10,794 nucleotides of DNA from Verrucomicrobiales bacterium (GTDB lineage Bacteria; Verrucomicrobiota; Verrucomicrobiia; Verrucomicrobiales; Verrucomicrobiaceae), in the NCBI GenBank assembly GCA_003506995.1, contig DNXB01000021.1, positions 1-10,794 of the forward strand, given 5' to 3'. Under the pieces are notes generated by a model. It ran no database searches and was not told the DNA's origin. It saw only the letters and a program-made list of their open reading frames with translations. Below, one piece after another: positions 6,070 through 10,794 of the stretch (position 1 is the stretch's first letter; the number at the start of each line of letters is the position of its first letter). The position numbers were made by a program, and so were the translations under genes.

Positions 6070-6948
6070 TTCATCGACAAACATCGCGCCGCAGAGAAGC
6101 CGCTGTTTGCCGTCATCTGGTTCGGCACACCGCACAGCCCTTTCAAGGCGCTGGAGGCGGACAAGGCCGCTTTCGCAGAACTCGACAACCTTTCCCAGCA
6201 GCACTACGGCGAACTGGTGGCGCTGGACCGCGCCGTGGGCACGCTGCGCCAAAAGCTGCGCGACACCGGCCTCGCCGACAACACGATGCTCGTTTTCAAC
6301 AGCGACAACGGCGGCCTGCCCGGCATCACCCCAGAAACCGTGGGCGGTCTGCGCGGCAACAAAGGCAGCGTCTTTGAAGGCGGCCTGCGCGTGCCCGGCA
6401 TCATTGAGTGGCCTGCGATGATCAAGCCGCGTGTCACGAGTCATCCCGCCTGCACGCTCGATTTGTTTCCCACTGTCGCGGACATCGTCGGTCTGCCGGA
6501 CGACGTGATGATCAAACCCATCGACGGCATCAGCCTGAAGCCGCTTTTCGCCGGAGAAATCGGCGAACGGACGAAGCCCCTCGGCTTCCGCTTCGGCAGC
6601 AAGCTCGCGCTCACCGGCCCGCGCTTCAAAATCCTCACCGAGAACATCGAGAAGGACAGCTTCCAGCTCTACGACCTCATCGCCGATCCGAACGAGACCA
6701 CTGACCTCAGCACCAAGGAGCCGCAGGTGTTTGAGCAGATGAAAAAGGAACTGCTCGCCTGGAATGACAGCGTGAGCGCCAGCTTCGACGGCAAAGACTA
6801 CGCCGAAGGCAAAGTCACGCCGCCTGATCCGAAATCGATCCCATGGCCCGAGCATCCAAGCTACGCCCCCTACCTCGCCGAATGGCAGAAGCGCTGGGAA
6901 TACAAGCCGGCTGACCGCGGTGCAAAGAAGAGAAAGAAGGCGGATTGA
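5491..6948 (+). CDS. Exported type I sulfatase (intact partner of the pseudogene)
   Basis: 485-residue sulfatase. I chose ATG 5491 because it opens a signal peptide (MKFTLLRLSLFALCPTLFLP, likely cut after EALA near residue 25). The open frame running back to 4444 is antisense of other genes. The cysteine in FALC is not in a good lipobox, since Leu precedes it. Motifs in order: FVMADDMGWG (Asp40, Asp41), nucleophile CSPTR at 80-84, GRTNDRAG, HFGKWHLNG (Lys128, His130), FGTPHSPF (His215), FNSDNGG (Asp272, Asn273) and RGNKGSVFEGGLRVPG (Lys291). The C-terminal part includes LYDLIADPNETTDLS and a basic end (GAKKRKKAD). It is complete, with all expected active-site residues, and resembles the arylsulfatase A-like group that includes N-acetylgalactosamine-6-sulfatase types. 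The substrate is not determinable. The next sulfatase starts 45 bases downstream, so the pair is probably one transcript. Confidence 0.95.
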   Translation: MKFTLLRLSLFALCPTLFLPSEALAKEGAAKPHIIFVMADDMGWGQTGYRGHPVLKTPNLDAMAANGLRFERFYAGNPVCSPTRATVLTGRTNDRAGVLTHGYALRFQEKTIAQALKGAGYVTGHFGKWHLNGFKGPGAPILKDDPRNPGTFGFDEWVSVTNFFDQNPLMSRGGEIVEFTGDSSDIAVGEAVKFIDKHRAAEKPLFAVIWFGTPHSPFKALEADKAAFAELDNLSQQHYGELVALDRAVGTLRQKLRDTGLADNTMLVFNSDNGGLPGITPETVGGLRGNKGSVFEGGLRVPGIIEWPAMIKPRVTSHPACTLDLFPTVADIVGLPDDVMIKPIDGISLKPLFAGEIGERTKPLGFRFGSKLALTGPRFKILTENIEKDSFQLYDLIADPNETTDLSTKEPQVFEQMKKELLAWNDSVSASFDGKDYAEGKVTPPDPKSIPWPEHPSYAPYLAEWQKRWEYKPADRGAKKRKKAD

Positions 6949-6993
6949 TGGACTGGTGAAATGTGTCGGAGATGAAGCCGTTCACTGCGGATC

Positions 6994-8538
6994 ATGCGCC
7001 TCGTCCTGCTCATCCTCCTTTCGTCATTCGTCATTGCTTCGCTTCGCTCACTCCTGCGGAGCAACATCGGCTTCGCCTTGATGTTGGCTGTCTCGCTTTG
7101 CTCGGCTCCGCATTCGTCATTTTCGGCGCAGCCGAACCTTCTCTTCATCCTCGTCGATGACCAGTCGCCGTTCGATTTGAAGCTGTACAATCCGCAATCG
7201 ACGCTTGAGACGCCGAACATCGACAAGCTGGCGGCGCAGGGCATGGTTTTCGATGGCGCGTATCACATGGGCTCCTTCAGCGGCGCGGTGTGCATGCCAT
7301 CACGGCACATGATCATGAGCGGACGCACGGTCTGGCATCTGCCGCCCGCGCCTTGGGGATCGAAAACGAGTCCGCCGCAACTGGAGCAGAACACCATTCC
7401 CGCTGTCTTCAATCGCGCGGGCTACGCCACGATGCGCACCTGCAAGATGGGCAACAGCTACGAGGCCGCGAACAAGCTCTTCACCGTGCGCAAAGACGCC
7501 TCCAAACGCGGCGGCGATGACGAAAGTGGCAGCGCCTGGCACGGCGACCAAGTGATTAACTACCTCGGCGAACGCGAGGCGACGAAGGACACGAAGCCTT
7601 TCCTCATCTACTACGGCTTTTCACATCCGCATGACACGCGCGACGGCAAACCCGAGCTGCTGGCGAAGTATGGCGCGACGAATCACACCGACGAGGCCAA
7701 TCCGCCCTCGCCGCACAGCTTGCAGCCGCCTTTGCCTTCGAACTACCTCGCCAAGCATCCCTTTGACATGACGCACGCTGATGTGCGCGACGAGGTGGCC
7801 GTGAGCGGTGTGTGGAATCGCCGCGATGAGGCCAGCATCCGCAACGAGATCGGCCGCCAGTATGCGTGCAGCGAGAACATCGACATCCACATCGGTCGCG
7901 TCTTGAAGAAGCTCGAGGAATCCGGCGAGCTCGCCAACACCTACATCATCTACACCGCCGACCACGGCATGTCGATCGGCCGCCATGGCCTCATGGGCAA
8001 ACAAAACCTCTACCAGCACACCTGGCGAGTGCCCTTCATCGTCAAAGGTCCGGGCATCGCCGCTGGAACACGCGTGGAGGGCAACATCTACCTCCTCGAC
8101 GTGCTTGCCACGCTCTGCGATCTCGCGGGTGTCCAACCACCCGAGACGAATGAAGGCATGAGCTTCAAGCCCGTGCTCACCGGCGAGAAGAAAACCATCC
8201 GCGACGTGCTCTACGGCGCCTACAGCGGCGGCAGCAAGCCCGGCATGAGAGCCGTGAAGCAGGGTGATTGGAAGCTCATCCGCTACGAGGCCCCGGACCG
8301 CAGCGTGAATGAGACGCAGCTCTTCAACCTCGCTGAAAACCCCGACGAACTGCTCCCCGAACACGGCAAGCCCAACCTCGCCACCGATCCCAAGCATGCT
8401 GAAAAGCTCAAGGAGATGGAAGCGCTGCTGCTGGCGGAGATGCGTCGGCTTGATGATCCTTTCCGCTTCTCGAATCAGCCCGGTGATGATCTGCCCGCAC
8501 CGCCTGCTCCAGCGAAGAAGGGCAAGAAGAACAAGTAG
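6994..8538 (+). CDS. Exported type I sulfatase (choline-sulfatase-like layout)
   Basis: 514 residues from ATG 6994. An alternative start is ATG 7081 (residue 30), which would leave a short signal MLAVSLCSAPHSSFSA and a 485-residue protein. Neither start has a clear ribosome site. Motifs, numbered from 6994: FILVDDQSPFD (Asp55, Asp56), AVCMPSR (nucleophile Cys100 to Arg104), SGRTVW, TCKMGNS (Lys151; CKMG in place of the common GKWH), YYGFSHPHD (His211, His213), YTADHGMSIG (Asp323, His324, with His where the other sulfatases have Asn), GLMGKQNLYQHTWRVP (Lys336) and FNLAENPDELLP. The His in ADHG and the layout match the choline-sulfatase or iduronate-sulfatase style branch. The end is Pro/Lys-rich (APAKKGKKNK). 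It follows the previous sulfatase by 45 bases. The first 45 codons are repeat-like and may be partly non-coding. Confidence 0.92.
   Translation: MRLVLLILLSSFVIASLRSLLRSNIGFALMLAVSLCSAPHSSFSAQPNLLFILVDDQSPFDLKLYNPQSTLETPNIDKLAAQGMVFDGAYHMGSFSGAVCMPSRHMIMSGRTVWHLPPAPWGSKTSPPQLEQNTIPAVFNRAGYATMRTCKMGNSYEAANKLFTVRKDASKRGGDDESGSAWHGDQVINYLGEREATKDTKPFLIYYGFSHPHDTRDGKPELLAKYGATNHTDEANPPSPHSLQPPLPSNYLAKHPFDMTHADVRDEVAVSGVWNRRDEASIRNEIGRQYACSENIDIHIGRVLKKLEESGELANTYIIYTADHGMSIGRHGLMGKQNLYQHTWRVPFIVKGPGIAAGTRVEGNIYLLDVLATLCDLAGVQPPETNEGMSFKPVLTGEKKTIRDVLYGAYSGGSKPGMRAVKQGDWKLIRYEAPDRSVNETQLFNLAENPDELLPEHGKPNLATDPKHAEKLKEMEALLLAEMRRLDDPFRFSNQPGDDLPAPPAPAKKGKKNK
7020..7119. repeat. TTCGTCA heptamer repeats under the sulfatase signal sequence
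   Basis: TTCGTCA occurs in tandem at 7020-7026 and 7027-7033 and again at 7113-7119, each followed by TT. From memory, repeats of ATTCGTC are common between genes of Verrucomicrobiota and related bacteria. Here they lie within the predicted signal-sequence region, which suggests that part of the N-terminus as called is former or actual intergenic DNA. Confidence 0.5.
7062..7086 (+). other. Stem-loop at the alternative sulfatase start
   Basis: CAACATC (7062-7068) pairs with GATGTTG (7080-7086), and inside it GGC (7069-7071) pairs with GCC (7075-7077) around a TTC loop, leaving a TT bulge. The ATG at 7081 lies within the 3' arm. If translation started there the hairpin would hide it; if it starts at 6994 this is simply coding sequence. 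Function is unproven. Confidence 0.35.
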
Positions 8539-8691
8539 GACGAGTGTGGCGAATGCCCGCTCGTCTTGTGCGATGTCATGCGTGTCCAGAGCCTCCGAAC
8601 GACCTTTCGACGTGATTTGCAGGTCGCTTGGTGCGCTCCTCCCGCATTGAACCGGGCGGGCTGTCGCCACACCCGGCCTACGTCGCCAAAC
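8539..8691. terminator. Intergenic region between convergent genes, inverted repeat, possible terminator
   Basis: 153 bases between the ends of two convergent genes. GTGTGGCGAATGCCCGC (8544-8560) matches the reverse complement of GCGGGCTGTCGCCACAC (8656-8672) at 15 of 17 positions. A local hairpin, GACGAG (8539-8544) with CTCGTC (8560-8565), follows the sulfatase stop. CCGGG (8652-8656) with CCCGG (8672-8676) precedes the propeller gene's end. No T-run follows either, so factor-independent termination is only a guess from position. A dispersed intergenic repeat is an alternative. Confidence 0.4.
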
Positions 8692-10794
8692 CTACTCCGC
8701 CTTGAACTCCACGCCGCTGAGGACGGGTTTGGTTTTGGAGCCTGAAGCAGACTTCAGCGTGAGACGCAGGTCGGAACCGATGACGATGCCTTTGAACTCA
8801 CGTATGGCGCTGCCGCCTTCCTTGGCGAGATCGAAGTTCTCCAGCACGGTCTTGCCTTGCAGCAGGACGTTGAAGACACGCTCGCCGGGCGGGAGTTGAT
8901 CGGGATCGCTGAAATGCAGGCGTACGGTGTGCTGAAGAGGTGGATAGTCGATCTTGAGCAGCGGCTCCTGCACGGCTGAGGAGGCAGATTTGGCCTTGGC
9001 ATCTGTTTTCTTTTTGCTGTCTGGCTTGTCGTCATCATCGTCGGATTTTTTGACAGGCTTCACGAGCAGCGGACGACGCAGCGAGGGTGTGATGACGATC
9101 TCGCCTTCGCCGATCAAACCAGACGCGGCGATCCATGGCTGGCTTTTGCCAGCATCAGCGATTTGCGAGCTGTGACGGCGGAACCATGTCACCTCTTTGC
9201 CGATGCCTTCGACGCCAAGCTGCGGTGCGTTGCCACTGCCGGCGTGTGGATGCTCCAGCCAGAGCGTGCCGTCGGATGCGCGGCGATTTCCGGGCGCACC
9301 GAAGTTGATACCGGCGTGGAGGATGCGGTCGCCTTGTTTGCCATCGAGGCCGAACTGGCTGTAGCTCCACATCTCCATCTCAGGCATGTGGATGAGCGCG
9401 AGCGAGGTCTGGTTCTGATACGCGCAGGAGCAGGTGCGCGTGTAATCGGGCGCGTTGAGCACGCCGTTGGCCACGACGAGGTTGGAGGTGCAGCCAGATT
9501 TGAATCCGCCGAGGTTTGAGGTGCCGCTCATGCTGTCGAGATCATAAAAGCCCGCCGCGCCGCTGCGGTAGGTGAGCAGGTGCTCGCTGGCGATGATGGT
9601 GTTGCAGCCATAGGTGCGGTTCAGACGCCATGGCTCCATGTTGCCGGTGAGCGGGTTTTTCACGAAATGCGGCTCGCCGCTGAGCAGGCTGAAAGCACCG
9701 CTGGAGCTGCTGTAGGAGTTCGCGCCAGTGAGGATGAGTTCGTTATGCAGGATGCAGGGGCCGGTATAGACGCGCCTCAGATCCTGCCAGCGCACGCGGC
9801 CCGTTTTCCCTTCGTAAGCGATCATGCCATCGCCGACTTCGGTGGACAGGCGGTCGCTCGCTTTGGCTCCGGCTTGGAGCAAAACGTCATGCTGCTTCGA
9901 GTAGCCTAGCCAGGTGCCGAAGATGTCCTGTTCCTGCTCCCACAGCACTTTTCCGGAGCGCGCATCGAGCGAGACAACTCGATAGTCTTTGGGCAGATCC
10001 TTGCCGCGACGCTCCAGCAGGTTCTCGGCATGCTTGGTGAGCTTGTCGATGCAGTAGATGCGACCGTTGCCTGCGACGATGCCGTTGTGCAGGAAGCTGT
10101 GACGCGCCTTCACACGCCAGAGCAGCTTGCCGCTGTGACGATCAAACACGGCGAGACCTCCGCTGGCGGAGAGATCCTCGATGGGCGCGGCGGCGCGGCT
10201 TTTTGCGGTGCCGGTTTGCAGGCTGAAGTGCGCAAAGTCATCGCCACCGATGAGCAGATCATCCAGCACGCCGATGAAAGCCCACTGCGCGGGATCTTTG
10301 GCTTCATCGCGCAGCTTGATCGTCTTTTTCAGCTCGCCCGTGCGGGAGTCGAGCATCTGGCACTCGCCTTTCAGCGCCACATAGACGGCGTCTTCGGTGG
10401 CGATGTAGTTTGTGCCGCGACCGTTCGCGCCGGGGATGTGTTTTTGATTGTAGGCGGTGCTCAGTGGCGTGTCCTCGTAGGTCTCGTTGTAATAGATGCC
10501 GAAAGTGCCGAGGTCTTTGAAGTCGTGCTTCCAGATGACACGGCCGGTATAGACATCGCGCGCGCTGACGCTGTGCATGCCCTGGATGAAGAGGCGTCCG
10601 CCCACGACCTGCTCGGGCGGGCCGTGACCATGACGTGGCAGCACGTCCATGTTTGAACTGCCCCCAAACCACAGCACGCCGAGCGGCGCGCGCACGCGGC
10701 TGTCGTCGGACTTCACCGTGTTGCCGATGTCGCCATACTGATGCGTCCAGTCAGCCGCGCCGGGCAGAGCGCCTTCGCGAGTGATGAGTTGATG
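8692..10794 (-). CDS. PQQ-type beta-propeller protein with C-terminal malectin-like domain (N-terminus outside window)
   Basis: The last 700 residues of a predicted exported protein. The frame is open to the window edge (EGALPGAADWTHQYGDIGNT precedes the first possible start), so the N-terminus is missing. Propeller repeat signatures recur: YTGRVIWKHDF, LDSRTGELKKTI, FDRHSGKLLWRV, LDARSGKVLWEQ and YEGKTGRVRWQD. These resemble the PQQ/BamB-like repeats of quinoprotein dehydrogenases, but I see no cytochrome CxxCH. A cysteine cluster GCTSN...RTCSCAYQ lies at about nt 9415-9500. An acidic/lysine linker (KKSDDDDDKPDSKKKTDAK) at about residues 582-600 leads to a C-terminal domain (from about residue 611, HTVRLHFSDPD, GERVFNVLLQG, LTLKSASG, PVLSGVEF) resembling malectin-type carbohydrate-binding domains. 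A sugar-binding or sugar-oxidising role at the cell surface would fit the neighbours. This is inference, and quinone binding is unproven. Confidence 0.88.
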   Translation of the reverse strand, partial: HQLITREGALPGAADWTHQYGDIGNTVKSDDSRVRAPLGVLWFGGSSNMDVLPRHGHGPPEQVVGGRLFIQGMHSVSARDVYTGRVIWKHDFKDLGTFGIYYNETYEDTPLSTAYNQKHIPGANGRGTNYIATEDAVYVALKGECQMLDSRTGELKKTIKLRDEAKDPAQWAFIGVLDDLLIGGDDFAHFSLQTGTAKSRAAAPIEDLSASGGLAVFDRHSGKLLWRVKARHSFLHNGIVAGNGRIYCIDKLTKHAENLLERRGKDLPKDYRVVSLDARSGKVLWEQEQDIFGTWLGYSKQHDVLLQAGAKASDRLSTEVGDGMIAYEGKTGRVRWQDLRRVYTGPCILHNELILTGANSYSSSSGAFSLLSGEPHFVKNPLTGNMEPWRLNRTYGCNTIIASEHLLTYRSGAAGFYDLDSMSGTSNLGGFKSGCTSNLVVANGVLNAPDYTRTCSCAYQNQTSLALIHMPEMEMWSYSQFGLDGKQGDRILHAGINFGAPGNRRASDGTLWLEHPHAGSGNAPQLGVEGIGKEVTWFRRHSSQIADAGKSQPWIAASGLIGEGEIVITPSLRRPLLVKPVKKSDDDDDKPDSKKKTDAKAKSASSAVQEPLLKIDYPPLQHTVRLHFSDPDQLPPGERVFNVLLQGKTVLENFDLAKEGGSAIREFKGIVIGSDLRLTLKSASGSKTKPVLSGVEFKAE

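Noticed and set aside
5965..6855. 296-residue minus-strand frame inside the sulfatase at 5491
   Set aside because: Shadow of codon bias, with no recognisable domain or start context.
7621..8670. 349-residue minus-strand frame opposite the third sulfatase
   Set aside because: Antisense shadow; the opposite strand is a complete sulfatase.
10030..10656. 208-residue plus-strand frame opposite the propeller gene
   Set aside because: Low-complexity Ala/Val/Asp-rich shadow of the real minus-strand gene.

Overview
The window is high-GC DNA dominated by type I sulfatases. It carries four intact or edge-cut sulfatase genes and one broken copy, together with a secreted alpha/beta hydrolase (esterase-like), an exported TPR protein and a PQQ-type beta-propeller protein with a C-terminal malectin-like domain. 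Many exported sulfatases, lysine-rich C-terminal tails, almost no Shine-Dalgarno sequences and octamer-type intergenic repeats together suggest a member of the PVC group. Verrucomicrobiota is most likely, with Planctomycetota as the alternative. This is inference from gene content; there is no rRNA or other marker gene here.

Layout: 1-861 (+) is the C-terminal part of a sulfatase cut by the left edge. 878-1729 (+) is a signal-peptide-bearing alpha/beta hydrolase 16 bases downstream, probably in the same operon. 1786-2235 (+) is a small, lower-GC, three-helix membrane protein of unknown function. 2264-2880 is a partial direct duplicate (about 93% identical) of the 5' part of the sulfatase at 5491-6948. 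It is frameshifted and truncated, and it joins end to end with a 3'-truncated exported-protein fragment on the minus strand (2884-3157). 3208-4584 (-) is a second sulfatase and 4762-5319 (-) a small TPR protein. From 5320 the strand switches: 5491-6948 (+) and 6994-8538 (+) are two further sulfatases 45 bases apart. 8692-10794 (-) is the propeller-malectin protein, convergent with them and cut by the right edge.

How the genes may work together: the sulfatases, the esterase-like hydrolase and the carbohydrate-binding malectin-like domain are all predicted to be exported. That fits periplasmic or surface breakdown of a sulfated, possibly acetylated, polysaccharide. No glycoside hydrolase, transporter, regulator or formylglycine-generating enzyme lies in the window, so the substrate cannot be named.

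I see no RNA gene, CRISPR array, transposase or defence system, and nothing that clearly amounts to a new system. The points most worth a second look are the recombination scar at 2264-3160 (including a 134-base perfectly identical tract between the two sulfatase copies), the 8-base-periodic repeats flanking the minus-strand sulfatase, and the repeat-like DNA under the signal sequence of the sulfatase at 6994.
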